Shown here piece after piece: positions 9,044 to 17,737 of a stretch of 64,000 nt of DNA. The DNA comes from Thiodiazotropha sp040506195 (GTDB lineage: Bacteria; Pseudomonadota; Gammaproteobacteria; Chromatiales; Chromatiaceae). The position numbers and the translations under genes are program-made. The notes under the pieces are model-generated. The model made no database searches and had not been told where the DNA came from. It saw only the letters and a list, made by a program, of their open reading frames with translations. How positions within the stretch are numbered: the first letter of the stretch is position 1; every line of letters begins with the position of its first letter. The DNA is taken from the NCBI GenBank assembly GCA_040506195.1, contig JBEVXH010000011.1, positions 52,287 through 116,286 on the forward strand, written 5' to 3'.

Positions 9044-9081
9044 GATCCCGCCATTCCGGCCTGCGCCGGAATGGCGGGATC
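9044..9081. repeat. Perfect 17-bp inverted repeat
   Basis: GATCCCGCCATTCCGGC at 9044-9060 is perfectly complementary to 9065-9081 with a 4-base loop (CTGC). There is no T-run directly after it, so it is not a textbook intrinsic terminator, although a run of seven T occurs about 30 bp later (9115-9121). It could act as an mRNA 3' stabilising hairpin or be a copy of a dispersed palindromic repeat. Confidence 0.75.
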
Positions 9082-9197
9082 AGTGAAGCCTGCCCACAAG
9101 CTCTTCGGAGGGTCTTTTTTTAAGAGGCCGCGTCTCTGTTGCGTCACCGCCTCTGGCGGATGCCAACAATACCAAGTCGCCATGACGAGGAGTCGAT

Positions 9198-9764
9198 ATG
9201 GGTGCCGGTGTTATACCCTTCTCTCTACATGAAGATGATGTCTGCTTCCTGTTTCAATCAACTTTCAGTGGCCGCAAGACAGGCTATCTGATCGATTTCG
9301 GCGGTGGCCTGGGCGAAGGTGAGAGTTTCAGACAGACCGCAGTCAGGGAATTCGTCGAGGAGACGGAAACCATGTATTTCTCCGACGATCTGCAACAGGC
9401 GAGCCGGAATACCGAAAAGGTCGATCATCAGATTCCAATTGTGGACGCCTTGTTTGAAAAAACCCTCTCGGACCATCCCGATTGGTGGTGCAACAGGGCG
9501 CCAGGCAGCCGGCTGCAGCCTAAAAAGTGGAGAACCTACTTCATTGAATTTCCGTACCGGGACATCCAAGCGCTGAATCGTGAATGGCAGCAGGATTCGG
9601 TGGGCAGATTCAAGAAAAGACGTGAGCTGACGTGGGTGGCATCGGATGAATTGCTTGCCCTCTACGCGAACAGGCCGGGTCGTCTATGGAAGCGTGTGCG
9701 CCAGCTGGAAAGTGCGCCGGCTCTCATTCAGTCGATTGTGGAATCCAAGCTTGGGGATAGCTAG
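9198..9764 (+). CDS. Nudix-like hydrolase
   Basis: 188 residues. The Nudix box is seen as GGLGEGE, seven residues, then REFVEET: G36, E42, R50, E51, E54 and E55 occupy the catalytic metal-binding positions, but the Gly after the EE pair is replaced by Glu57. Nudix proteins hydrolyse nucleoside diphosphates linked to another group; the substrate cannot be told from sequence. There is an insertion of about 45 residues between the box and the last strands (DHPDWWCNRAPGSRLQ), longer than in minimal Nudix proteins. It stands alone between the rnf region and the secretion operon, about 117 bp after the hairpin. Confidence 0.7.
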   Translation: MGAGVIPFSLHEDDVCFLFQSTFSGRKTGYLIDFGGGLGEGESFRQTAVREFVEETETMYFSDDLQQASRNTEKVDHQIPIVDALFEKTLSDHPDWWCNRAPGSRLQPKKWRTYFIEFPYRDIQALNREWQQDSVGRFKKRRELTWVASDELLALYANRPGRLWKRVRQLESAPALIQSIVESKLGDS

Positions 9765-9828
9765 TTCCGCCGGCAGGGTGCCGGGCGGTATTGTACAGTT
9801 CGATCGGCGGAATTCGTGTGAATGGGTC

Positions 9829-9856
9829 TTGACACAAATCAATACCGTTATATTAT
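9829..9856 (+). promoter_or_regulatory. Probable sigma-70 promoter of the type I secretion genes
   Basis: TTGACA at 9829-9834 and TATTAT at 9851-9856 are separated by 16 bp; the first hexamer is perfect and the second differs at one base from consensus. It lies about 82 bp upstream of the ABC transporter start, leaving an AT-rich leader of roughly 75 bases. Confidence 0.55.
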
Positions 9857-9937
9857 TAATCGCTCATTTTCTAGTGATGTCTAATAAGGACAAACGCAGG
9901 GACTACCCAAGGTTGGGCCGTCCAATGCGAAACTGGT

Positions 9938-12313
9938 ATGGATACCGGACTCAGTACGCTCATTGCCATCGCGCGCTTCCACCAACTGCCTGCCGAACCC
10001 GAGCAGATAGCCCACCAGTTCGGTAAACCCGGTCTTCCCTTTACCGATAGCGAACTGCTACAGGCGGCCAAGGCCCTCACCCTGAAGACCAGGCGCCTGA
10101 AGCCTTCATTGGCTGACCTGGATAACAGCGTATTACCGGCGGTTGCGAAGCTTAAGGATGGCAGCTATGTCATTCTCGCCAAAATCGCCAAAGCAGATCC
10201 GAATGGGGACAGGCAGCCGGCAGAAACCGGCGTATTGGTGCAAGATCTTCGTGAAAGCAGCCCGAAGAGTATGGCGTTGGAGGCCTTCGATGCCATCTGG
10301 TCAGGCGAACTGATCCTGTTGGCCAGAAGGCAGGGCTTGGGCGAGAGTCTGCAACAAAAGTTCGACATCTCCTGGTTCATCCCCGCCCTGGTCAAATACA
10401 GGAAGCTCTTCGCCGAGGTTTTGATCGCCTCTTTTTTCCTCCAGCTCTTCGCCCTGGTTACGCCGCTCTTCTTTCAGGTGGTGATGGACAAGGTGCTTGT
10501 GCATCGCGGTTTCACTACCCTGGACGTACTGGCGGTGGGTTTCTTTGTCCTGGTGGTCTTCGATGCCCTGATGGGCGGTATCCGCAACTACCTGTTCAGC
10601 CACACCACCAACCGGGTGGATGTCACCCTGGGTTCCCGGCTCTACAATCATTTGATGGCCTTGCCGATGGCCTATTTCGAGTCACGCCAGGTGGGGCAGA
10701 ATGTGGCCCGGGTGAGGGAACTCGACACCATCCGCAACTTCATCACCGGCACCGCCCTGACCCTGGTCATCGATCTCTTTTTCGTCTTCGTCTTCCTCGC
10801 GGTGATGTGGTACTACAGTCCCACCCTGACCTGGATCGTGCTGGCGACCATACCTTTGTATGTGGTGTTGTCTGTCTTTATCACCCCCATCCTGCGTCAC
10901 CGGCTCAACGACAAGTTCAAGCATGGAGCGGCCAACACCGCCTTTCTCACAGAATCGATCACCGGTATCGGTACCGTCAAGTCGATGGCGGTGGAACCGC
11001 AGATGCAGCGAAAACTGGAGGACTACCTCGCCAACTATGTCCACGCCTCGTTCCGCAGCCAGAACCTCAACAATGTAGCCAATCAGGTGGCGGGGCTGAT
11101 CAACAAGCTGATGACCCTCGGCATCATCTGGTGGGGCGCCCACCTGGTGATCGCCAGCGAACTCACCGTCGGTCAACTGGTGGCCTTCAACATGCTGGCT
11201 GGGCGGGTCAGCAGCCCGATCCTCAAACTGGTGCAGCTGTGGCAGGATTTCCAGCAGGCCGGTATCTCACTGGCCCGGTTGGGCGACATCCTGAATACCC
11301 CGCGGGAGCCCGGCTTCAATCCCAACCGCTCCCGGTTGCCGGCCTTGAAGGGCGAAGTGTCACTGGAGTATCTCCGTTTTCGTTACCGTCCCGACGGTCC
11401 GGTCATCCTCGACGATCTCAACCTGCGCTGCCGGCCGGGGGAGGTGATCGGCATCGTCGGCCGCTCCGGCTCCGGCAAGAGCACCATCACCAAACTGATT
11501 CAAAGGCTCTACATCCCCGAGTCGGGACGGGTGCTCATCGACGGGGTCGATCTCTCCATGATCGACACCACCTGGCTGCGCCAGCAGATCGGTGTGGTGT
11601 TGCAGGAGAACTTCCTCTTCAACCGCACCATCAGGGAGAACATCGCTCTGGCCAACCCGGCTTTGCCGATGGAACAGGTCATCCATGCGGCGAAACTCTC
11701 CGGTGCCCATGAGTTCATCGTCGACCTGCCCGAAGGCTACGACACCTTAGTGGGTGAGCAAGGCAGCAACCTATCCGGCGGACAACGGCAACGCCTCGCC
11801 ATCGCCCGGGCGTTGATCGGTAATCCAAGGTTACTGATCTTCGACGAGGCCACCAGCGCCCTGGACTATGAATCGGAACGGCTTATCCAGGACAACATGG
11901 CGGCGATCTGCCGGGGTCGCACCGTGTTCATCATCGCCCACCGCCTCAGCACGGTCAGGCAGTGCGACCGCATCATCGTATTGGAGAAGGGGCGCATCGT
12001 TGAGCAAGGGGATCACGAAGGCCTGCTCAAGGCGAATGGCTACTATGCCAAACTGCACAGTTATCAGAATCATACACCTGTGTTGCGCCAGGTACCCCAA
12101 AGAGACAAAAAGCAAGACCCGGTAGTAGGAACAAAAAACACAACCGTGGATAGCGGGGGAAAAGGTATACCTATAAAGCCGAGTGCAGATAGCAGGCAGG
12201 GTGTCGTCAGCGACGCGACAGAGATAGAAGAGGTCGATGAAAGCTGGGCGATTGAAATGCTCGAGGCGCTTGAGAGGGAAGACAGGGAAAATGAAAACAG
12301 GGCAAAGCAGTAG
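9938..12313 (+). CDS. Type I secretion ABC transporter, HlyB/LapB type
   Basis: 791 residues. Domains in order: a C39-like domain (about 1-130) that begins DTGLSTLIAIARFH and lacks the catalytic Cys, so it is a non-cleaving docking domain as in HlyB; a six-helix membrane domain (about 150-440); and an ATPase domain with Walker A GRSGSGKST (near residue 510), signature LSGGQRQR, Walker B LLIFDEATSALD and switch His in HRLST. A charged tail of about 70 residues follows the ATPase, longer than usual. Such proteins drive one-step export of RTX proteins across both membranes with an HlyD adaptor and a TolC channel. The adaptor gene follows after 57 bp and RTX substrates lie downstream; no TolC gene is in the window. 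Confidence 0.9.
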   Translation: MDTGLSTLIAIARFHQLPAEPEQIAHQFGKPGLPFTDSELLQAAKALTLKTRRLKPSLADLDNSVLPAVAKLKDGSYVILAKIAKADPNGDRQPAETGVLVQDLRESSPKSMALEAFDAIWSGELILLARRQGLGESLQQKFDISWFIPALVKYRKLFAEVLIASFFLQLFALVTPLFFQVVMDKVLVHRGFTTLDVLAVGFFVLVVFDALMGGIRNYLFSHTTNRVDVTLGSRLYNHLMALPMAYFESRQVGQNVARVRELDTIRNFITGTALTLVIDLFFVFVFLAVMWYYSPTLTWIVLATIPLYVVLSVFITPILRHRLNDKFKHGAANTAFLTESITGIGTVKSMAVEPQMQRKLEDYLANYVHASFRSQNLNNVANQVAGLINKLMTLGIIWWGAHLVIASELTVGQLVAFNMLAGRVSSPILKLVQLWQDFQQAGISLARLGDILNTPREPGFNPNRSRLPALKGEVSLEYLRFRYRPDGPVILDDLNLRCRPGEVIGIVGRSGSGKSTITKLIQRLYIPESGRVLIDGVDLSMIDTTWLRQQIGVVLQENFLFNRTIRENIALANPALPMEQVIHAAKLSGAHEFIVDLPEGYDTLVGEQGSNLSGGQRQRLAIARALIGNPRLLIFDEATSALDYESERLIQDNMAAICRGRTVFIIAHRLSTVRQCDRIIVLEKGRIVEQGDHEGLLKANGYYAKLHSYQNHTPVLRQVPQRDKKQDPVVGTKNTTVDSGGKGIPIKPSADSRQGVVSDATEIEEVDESWAIEMLEALEREDRENENRAKQ

Positions 12314-12370
12314 ACAGAATGTATCAGATATTCATGACAGCGGTTCATACAAGGGATTTAGTTTGAAGCA

Positions 12371-13786
12371 ATGATTGGATTGTTCGACAGATTCAAGGAT
12401 GCCTGGATCAACAGGCATGCAATGGGCGACAGCGAAAAAAGCCGCGAGCTGAATGCCTTCCTTCCCGCCGCACTCGAAATAGAGGCGACCCCGCCCAATC
12501 CCATTACCCAATGGCTGGCGAGAAGCATTGTGGTATTACTCGTATTGTTTCTGCTATGGGCGCTGTTTGGCGAGGTCAATATCGTTGCCAGTGCGCAGGG
12601 CAAGATTCTGCCCGGTTCAAGGGTGAAAGTCGTTCAGCCTTTGCAAAAGGGCGTCATCAAGAAAATTTTTGTCAATGAGGGCGAATATGTCGCCAGAGGT
12701 GAAGCATTGATCGAGCTTGACGGAACCCGGACAAGCGCCGATGAGAACAGACTGAACAGCGAACTGGCTAATGCAAAGATGAAGCTTACAGTCAATGAGG
12801 TGTTGTTGAAAAGACTAAGTATTGAAGATTATCAAAACGAACAGTCGGATAGAGTCAAACTCGAATCGGAAAAATGGTCACATGGCTTTACTGATGAGCA
12901 AATACACTTCAAAAATTTACTGCACGAGAAGTGGCGGCAATATCAGGCAAGAATTTCCACATTAGTCAGTGCCCGTGAAGCGGCGGACGCGGAATATGAG
13001 GTGACAAAAATAGAAATAGCGAAACTGAAGAAGACGCTGCCGATTATTACTAAAAGGGCCAAGATTATCAGGGAGCTCTACGACAAAAAGTTCGCCTCGG
13101 AAACAGAATACCTGCAACTTGAACAGGAACGAATTGAGCAATCCCACCAACTGGGGTCAGAAAAACAACGATTGAGTCAGCTCCAAGCCACGAGAAACCA
13201 GGCGCAGCAGCAGATAGATACCCTGCGAGCCGAGACTAAGGCAGGCGTTTTGGCAGAGATCACGGAAAACCGGCGTGAAATAGCCGCATTTCAAGAAGAA
13301 CTGGTCAAGGCGAGGGATATAAACGAACGACAGATTCTCTATGCGCCGGTATCGGGTCAAGTGCAGGAATTGGCGGTGAACACCGAGGGTGGCGTGGTAA
13401 CCGAGGCGGAGCCCTTGATGAAGATCGTGCCGGATGAAGCGTCACTGGTTGTCGAGGTTTTTATTGAAAACAAGGATATCGGTTTCGTCGAAAAAAATAT
13501 GCCGGCGGAAGTGAAGATTCATACCTTTCCGTTTACCAAGTATGGCATTGTCGAGGCTAATGTTGAGAATATCTCGGACGATGCCATATTCGATGAAAAG
13601 CGTGGTTTTACCTACAGCATGTTGTTAGCGATGAAAAAGAAGACCATTGATGTTGATGGGAAAGAGGTACGATTGATGCCGGGTATGGAGGTGACAGCGG
13701 AGATCAAAACCGGAGAGCGGCGGTTGATTGAGTACTTTTTGGCACCGTTATTGAGGCATGGACAGGAGAGTTTGAGGGAGCGGTAG
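12371..13786 (+). CDS. Type I secretion membrane fusion protein, HlyD family
   Basis: 471 residues. A cytoplasmic N-terminus of about 55 residues is followed by one membrane helix (about 56-78, IVVLLVLFLLWALFG), a lipoyl-like half (VVQPLQKGVIKKIFVNEGEYV), a long coiled coil (about 130-310), the second lipoyl half (ILYAPVSGQVQELAV) and a beta-barrel C-terminus ending in the family-typical MPGMEVTAEIKTGERRLIEYFLAPL. It bridges the ABC transporter and an outer-membrane channel. Its place directly after the ABC gene and before the lipase/RTX array marks it as the export adaptor for the latter. Confidence 0.92.
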   Translation: MIGLFDRFKDAWINRHAMGDSEKSRELNAFLPAALEIEATPPNPITQWLARSIVVLLVLFLLWALFGEVNIVASAQGKILPGSRVKVVQPLQKGVIKKIFVNEGEYVARGEALIELDGTRTSADENRLNSELANAKMKLTVNEVLLKRLSIEDYQNEQSDRVKLESEKWSHGFTDEQIHFKNLLHEKWRQYQARISTLVSAREAADAEYEVTKIEIAKLKKTLPIITKRAKIIRELYDKKFASETEYLQLEQERIEQSHQLGSEKQRLSQLQATRNQAQQQIDTLRAETKAGVLAEITENRREIAAFQEELVKARDINERQILYAPVSGQVQELAVNTEGGVVTEAEPLMKIVPDEASLVVEVFIENKDIGFVEKNMPAEVKIHTFPFTKYGIVEANVENISDDAIFDEKRGFTYSMLLAMKKKTIDVDGKEVRLMPGMEVTAEIKTGERRLIEYFLAPLLRHGQESLRER

Positions 13787-13839
13787 TCAGTAAGCATAAT
13801 CAAAAACATGGGTTTATGGTTACAGTATATTCTGGGGTT

Positions 13840-14043
13840 ATGATAGGTATCTTCATTATCGATATGAGTTCATATGTGATGTTGAATGAGAAACTCATTA
13901 CATACAATTATCTGATTGAGTAATCAATGCGTTCATATAAATTCGAGAAAATAGTAATCGGTGCTCTAGTAATATTGTTACTGATTCTATTTGCAATGTA
14001 TTGGTTTATTACGAGATCCATGTATGTGTCTATACAAAACTGA
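13840..14043 (+). other. Two very short reading frames, possibly gene remnants
   Basis: In the 383-bp gap between the adaptor gene and the first intact cassette there are two tiny frames: 13840-13923 (27 codons) and 13927-14043 (38 codons). The second reads MRSYKFEKIVIGALVILL and is a single hydrophobic helix with basic N-terminus, which recalls the first helix of the small membrane proteins in this array. Neither has a convincing ribosome site. They may be remnants of an older cassette. Confidence 0.3.
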
Positions 14044-14050
14044 ACGGAGC

Positions 14051-14173
14051 ATGATTTATGTATGGTTTCCGCTTCATTATCGCTTTGGTTGTGTCGGCGA
14101 TGGTCTCTATTTTGCCGGAGTCGGTGCTGGCGACGTGATAAGCGATAAAGAGTATTGGAGAGATGCAGTATGA
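14051..14173 (+). pseudogene. Remnant tail of a lipase cassette gene
   Basis: A 40-codon frame beginning MIYVWFP whose remainder, from HYRFGCVGDG to KEYWRDAV, is identical to the C-terminus of the lipase gene ending at 19503. DNA identity begins at about 14073, so the rest of that gene was lost at this point. Its stop overlaps the start of the next gene (ATGA), as at 19500 and 21777, so it may still serve as a leader for coupled translation. Confidence 0.7.
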
Positions 14174-14304
14174 GTGGTATTTACTTGCTGGGTTTGATAG
14201 CTATCTGGCTGTTCGTCGGTTGGTTGATACACCGGTTCTGGCGTAACGCAATAGTTATCAGAGATTTTAACAAAATCGCACACTATGCACTTGGTGGGGT
14301 GCTG
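14073..14304 (+). repeat. Cassette boundary repeat, copy 1
   Basis: 232 bp that I read as identical to 19403-19634. It spans the end of a lipase gene and the first ~45 codons of a small membrane protein gene. A less exact third copy lies at about 21690-21912. The offset (5330 bp) nearly equals that of the lipase block, indicating a tandem duplication of about 5.3 kb. Confidence 0.85.
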
Positions 14305-14742
14305 CTCATTGTATGGTTCGGCAGCGGCTTCTGGCCCTTCGCTGGGAAGAAGATCTACTACGATACCCAGGTAATGGAAATGTGTGCGAAGGATGGAGGA
14401 GTGAAAGTGTATGAGACGGTAGAGTTATCGGAGGAGCAGTTCGATAAATGGGGTATGGTAGTTTTTTACCAGCCTTTACAGGGTGAAAACGCACTGACTA
14501 ATAAATATATTTTGCATGAAACCACAACAATAATAAGAAAAAACAATCCGACAGTAAACCGAAATTACTATTCTATATCCCGTCGTTCTGATAGAAAGCT
14601 CCTCGGTGAAACTGTTGTATACGGGCGTGGCGGAGGTGATTTACCGGGATTTTGGTATGGGTCAAGTTTTTCATGCCCTCCTTATAGTGATGCAGGAATT
14701 AATCAGTTAATTAAATCAATATTCATAAGATCAAAGGAGTGA
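14170..14742 (+). CDS. Small two-helix membrane protein, candidate immunity protein 1
   Basis: 190 residues from the ATG at 14170, which overlaps the stop of the preceding remnant. Two hydrophobic segments (about 4-22 and 42-58) flank a basic loop (HRFWRNAIVIRDFNK), so by the positive-inside rule both ends face the periplasm and the C-terminal ~130 residues form a periplasmic domain. Two conserved Cys (MCAKDGG and SFSCPP) could form a disulfide. The first ~60 residues are nearly identical to the proteins at 19500 and 21777, while the middle (about 90-130) differs strongly. The lipase gene follows after 6 bp with a good AAGGAG site. Pairing with a lipase-type effector and the periplasmic domain suggest immunity; this is inference, and I recognise no named family. 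Confidence 0.7.
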   Translation: MSGIYLLGLIAIWLFVGWLIHRFWRNAIVIRDFNKIAHYALGGVLLIVWFGSGFWPFAGKKIYYDTQVMEMCAKDGGVKVYETVELSEEQFDKWGMVVFYQPLQGENALTNKYILHETTTIIRKNNPTVNRNYYSISRRSDRKLLGETVVYGRGGGDLPGFWYGSSFSCPPYSDAGINQLIKSIFIRSKE

Positions 14743-14748
14743 TAGAAA

Positions 14749-16767
14749 ATGAGTATATCCGAATATTTAGTTCATTCCGAACTTGCACTAGCATCATATG
14801 CTGATCTTAGTTCAGGCTCACCGGATACCGGTGCTTTGCGAATGGATGGAGATGGTATGTCTCTTACCCAAGCCAGAGATTTTGCAGCCAACTGGCGAGT
14901 CTTAGACCAATATGATGGCCGAGTTGAAGAGACCTACACCGATGAATTCGGTCAGGAGCACACCTATCTCAATCCAACCGGCTTATCAGTCACCGCCTTT
15001 GAAAATGTCACCACTGGCGAACAAGTGGTCGCGATTCGCGGTACAGAACCCACAGACATAAACGATGTGCTTACCGATATCGTTGATACCGGTTTTCTCG
15101 GGACAGCAGAAAAGCAGTCGCAATATGCTGCGCTTAATGCGAAAGTACGTGAATGGTTGGACAGCGGTACACTGCAATCAGGTTTTAGTGTTACAGGCCA
15201 TTCATTGGGCGGCTTTCTCGCGACCAATCTCGCAATAGATTATTCCACCGATGTGGCACATACCTATCTCTATAATGCACCGGGTTTGACTGGTGTGGTT
15301 TTCGGTGTGTTCCAGGCCATCCACAACGCACTCTCGCCTGACAACCCAATAACCCTACCTGATGTGTTGCCCATCAGCAATATCATAGCGACCGGTGATG
15401 TCGTGTCATCGGCCGGAATGTATGTTTCGCCGCCGATCATGATGGGTGTTGAGACACGCTCTCCACTCGGCGCACATAGTATGGTTAGGGTGACAGACGC
15501 ACTTGCGATCTATAACCTGTTTTCCTCGATAGATGCCTATGCCACCCTGCCTGATCTGACCCCTATTCTGAATGCCGCTTCAAACCAAGGTAATGAAACC
15601 CTTGAAACGATCGTTTATGCCTTATCAGAACTCCTTATAGACCCAATCGAAGTGCCTACGGATGACCGTGACGCGCTCTACCAAGCGATCCAGGCTATTG
15701 AAACCGAGATATTTATCGATCGTAATGTATCTACGCCCCAGCTTAAACCGGCTTATCAAAATCTCACAGTTGAATCTTTACCCAATCTTACCCAAGACCA
15801 AATCGTTGCACAGGCCAACAGCAATATTAGTTATCGCTATGCCCTTACCAATCTCAATACCTTCGCAATTACCGGACGTGAATCACTCTACGACGATCAC
15901 AACCAAAACGGTGAGTTAGAGGTTTATAATCCAGGTACTCAAACAGGCACCCTGACTGAGGCGTACTTGCAGGACCGTACTTATTACCTGCGCGCAATGA
16001 TGCATAGGAACGAGTTCGATTTTGAGAATCTCACAATTACCGGAGACGGCCTATATTTTTGGGACGCCGACACAGGCGGGTTTGCTTCCGTATCCGATCC
16101 CGAGATTGTGGTGAGGCAGGATTGGGATGACCTGGTTCATTATCGCTTTGGTGGTGACGGTGATGAAAGGAATGGTGAGCTTGATGGAAAAAATAGAGAT
16201 GACCTGATTTACGGCGGTGGCGGCAACGACACCCTGAACGGTAACACCGGAGACGACTATCTGGAAGGCAACGCCGGGATCGATAAACTGGATGGTGGTA
16301 TCGGAAATGACGAACTGTACGGAGGATCGGGAGACGATGCCCGCATACACGATTCCGGACTCTACGGAAGAGAAGGTGATGATGCCTTGTACGGCGAAGC
16401 CGGCCACGACACCCTCGACGGCGGCTCCGGCCGCGACCTGTTGGTGGGCGGCCTCGGGCAAGACCACCTGATCGGCGGCGACGGTTTCGATAATCTCTAC
16501 GGCGACAACCGCTATTTCGATGAAGCGACCAACTGCTATGTGCTGGTCGACGACGGCGTATCAGACCGTTTGGAGGGCGGCTTGGGTGACGATCTCTACT
16601 ATGCCGGCGCAGGTGATGTGGTCAACGATGCCGACGGCCTGGGCAGTGTGTGCATGAACATCACCATCGGCAGTGGCGATCAGACCTATGTGATGTTGGG
16701 CCTCAACTCTATTACATCACTTGCAGTGACAAATAGCATTTCGCTTCAGAACGTAGGTCCTTTATAA
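14749..16767 (+). CDS. Lipase-domain RTX protein, truncated (cassette 1)
   Basis: 672 residues. The class 3 lipase-like domain fills about residues 60-330: strand motif VVAIRGTEP, nucleophile elbow GHSLGG with Ser152, and candidates for the other triad members at Asp217 (ATGDVV) and His243 (GAHSM). A linker ends in DDLVHYRFGGDGDERNGEL. RTX calcium-binding repeats of the GGxGxDxLxG type run from about 489 to 625. Compared with the 3208-residue homologue at 22340, the frame matches through YVMLG and then switches to an unrelated tail (SITSLAVTNSISL) and stops. It therefore lacks the remaining RTX region and the C-terminal export signal and is unlikely to be secreted as it stands. It may be a broken gene or a donor cassette. 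Confidence 0.85.
   Translation: MSISEYLVHSELALASYADLSSGSPDTGALRMDGDGMSLTQARDFAANWRVLDQYDGRVEETYTDEFGQEHTYLNPTGLSVTAFENVTTGEQVVAIRGTEPTDINDVLTDIVDTGFLGTAEKQSQYAALNAKVREWLDSGTLQSGFSVTGHSLGGFLATNLAIDYSTDVAHTYLYNAPGLTGVVFGVFQAIHNALSPDNPITLPDVLPISNIIATGDVVSSAGMYVSPPIMMGVETRSPLGAHSMVRVTDALAIYNLFSSIDAYATLPDLTPILNAASNQGNETLETIVYALSELLIDPIEVPTDDRDALYQAIQAIETEIFIDRNVSTPQLKPAYQNLTVESLPNLTQDQIVAQANSNISYRYALTNLNTFAITGRESLYDDHNQNGELEVYNPGTQTGTLTEAYLQDRTYYLRAMMHRNEFDFENLTITGDGLYFWDADTGGFASVSDPEIVVRQDWDDLVHYRFGGDGDERNGELDGKNRDDLIYGGGGNDTLNGNTGDDYLEGNAGIDKLDGGIGNDELYGGSGDDARIHDSGLYGREGDDALYGEAGHDTLDGGSGRDLLVGGLGQDHLIGGDGFDNLYGDNRYFDEATNCYVLVDDGVSDRLEGGLGDDLYYAGAGDVVNDADGLGSVCMNITIGSGDQTYVMLGLNSITSLAVTNSISLQNVGPL
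14971..16613 (+). repeat. Lipase block, copy 1 of a near-identical triplicate
   Basis: Matches 20299-21566 over 1268 bp without a difference that I could see, and 22574-24216 over 1643 bp with about four differences, all in the first ~160 bp. The block covers the lipase catalytic domain, the linker and the first RTX repeats. Identity stops abruptly at 16613/24216, where the two genes become only roughly 80-85% alike, a typical edge of a gene-conversion or recent-duplication tract. Confidence 0.9.
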
Positions 16768-17026
16768 TCTCCTCAAATATCTCCAAGGAAGATCGATGAT
16801 GATGGATGCATCTCATGCAAACTGGTGGCTACTGATAACCTTCGATCGGTTTCCCTCGGTACCCTTTTTCAGTCGTTCGCATACTAAGGCTGCCAATCGT
16901 CGTTCTCCCCGGAAGAGGCAACGGTCGTGCTGACGGCAACTAAGCTCGGCCAATTCATGCCGCCTTTACATGGCAGCTATTCCAGGTTGCATCATATACC
17001 ACAAATATTCATAGAGGGATTCTTAA
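16768..17026. other. Gap after truncated lipase gene, no gene recognised
   Basis: About 260 bp between the broken end of cassette 1 and the next small membrane gene. I see no reading frame, RNA or clear hairpin that I can name. The sequence shares nothing obvious with the neighbouring cassettes, so it may be the residue of a deletion or an insertion. Confidence 0.4.
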
Positions 17027-17737
17027 ATGCTTTTTATTTTTCTTCTTGCTCTACCTGGCGATCAGCGTCTGGATAGCACGGTGGGCTGCAAAACAGGCGA
17101 ACAAGCGCGGCCACTCGGGCAGGAAATAGGGTATGGCAGTGTTTCTGCTGATGCTTGGATTGGTTTTTTGGGATTGGTTACCAATGGAAATCCTACACAG
17201 CTATAAGTGTGCTAATAAGGCTGGGTTCTTTCAGGACAAGGCGCTTGAAGAGTGGAAGACGGGGAATCCTGGGGTGTGGGAAACGCTCAGTATGCATGCA
17301 CTGCCAGAAGAATATTTTGTGAAAGAAAAGCATGGGCAAAAGAGAAGGAAACGTCGTTTCTATCGACTGCCTGATGGTACGGAATTGATTGCTCACTATA
17401 ACCTGGCTGGAAAACATGGCTCTACCAGTATGATTCGTGGTGATGGAAAAACCTTTACTGGATCAATCAGCGTTTCTATTGGGAAACAATCTGGACTAAA
17501 CATCTATTTCATGTTCGTGAATTGGAGGACAGGATAGTTGACATGGATACTGGTGAAGTTATTGCCAGATACGTGGATTTCAGGACGAATATAGCACCGC
17601 TGGGTATTGGTAGTAGTGACTTAAGTGATTACAAGTTTTGGATGTATAAAGATTCATGTGAGAGCGATTATCATAGTAAGGGATTGTTTAATGAATTCCA
17701 CCATTTCATTAAATTTAAAGAGGAAATCAAGTTATGA
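17027..17737 (+). pseudogene. Broken small two-helix membrane protein gene of a second family
   Basis: Three pieces make one protein. The ATG at 17027 gives MLFIFLLAL, but the homologous-looking continuation LYLAISVWIARWAAKQ lies in another frame (indel in a T-rich stretch near 17040). That frame meets a TAG at 17127, then continues as MAVFLLMLGLVFWDWLPM to about 17510. A second frameshift moves to the frame HVRELEDRIVDMDTGEVIA, which ends at 17737. The reconstructed protein has two hydrophobic segments and a soluble C-terminal domain with Cys, the same layout as the small proteins at 14170, 19500 and 21777 but with no clear sequence likeness. Its stop overlaps the next lipase gene (ATGA). 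Sequencing error cannot be excluded for one lesion, but three make decay likelier. Confidence 0.7.

Noticed and set aside
9938..10300. Active C39 peptidase domain in the ABC transporter, as in bacteriocin exporters
   Set aside because: The position of the catalytic Cys is occupied by DTGLST and there is no double-glycine leader substrate nearby; the RTX substrates fit a non-cleaving domain.
14155..14169. TTG start giving MERCS ahead of the small membrane protein genes (also at 19485 and 21762)
   Set aside because: It lies inside the preceding lipase frame; the ATG overlapping the stop codon gives a better start and is common to all three genes.
13991..14173. 60-codon frame starting MQCIGLLRD before the first small membrane gene
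   Set aside because: Its first half overlaps another short frame and has no ribosome site; only the last ~33 codons are meaningful, as a lipase tail remnant.
16768..17026. Possible insertion sequence between cassettes 1 and 2
   Set aside because: No transposase frame, no terminal inverted repeats and no target duplication could be seen.
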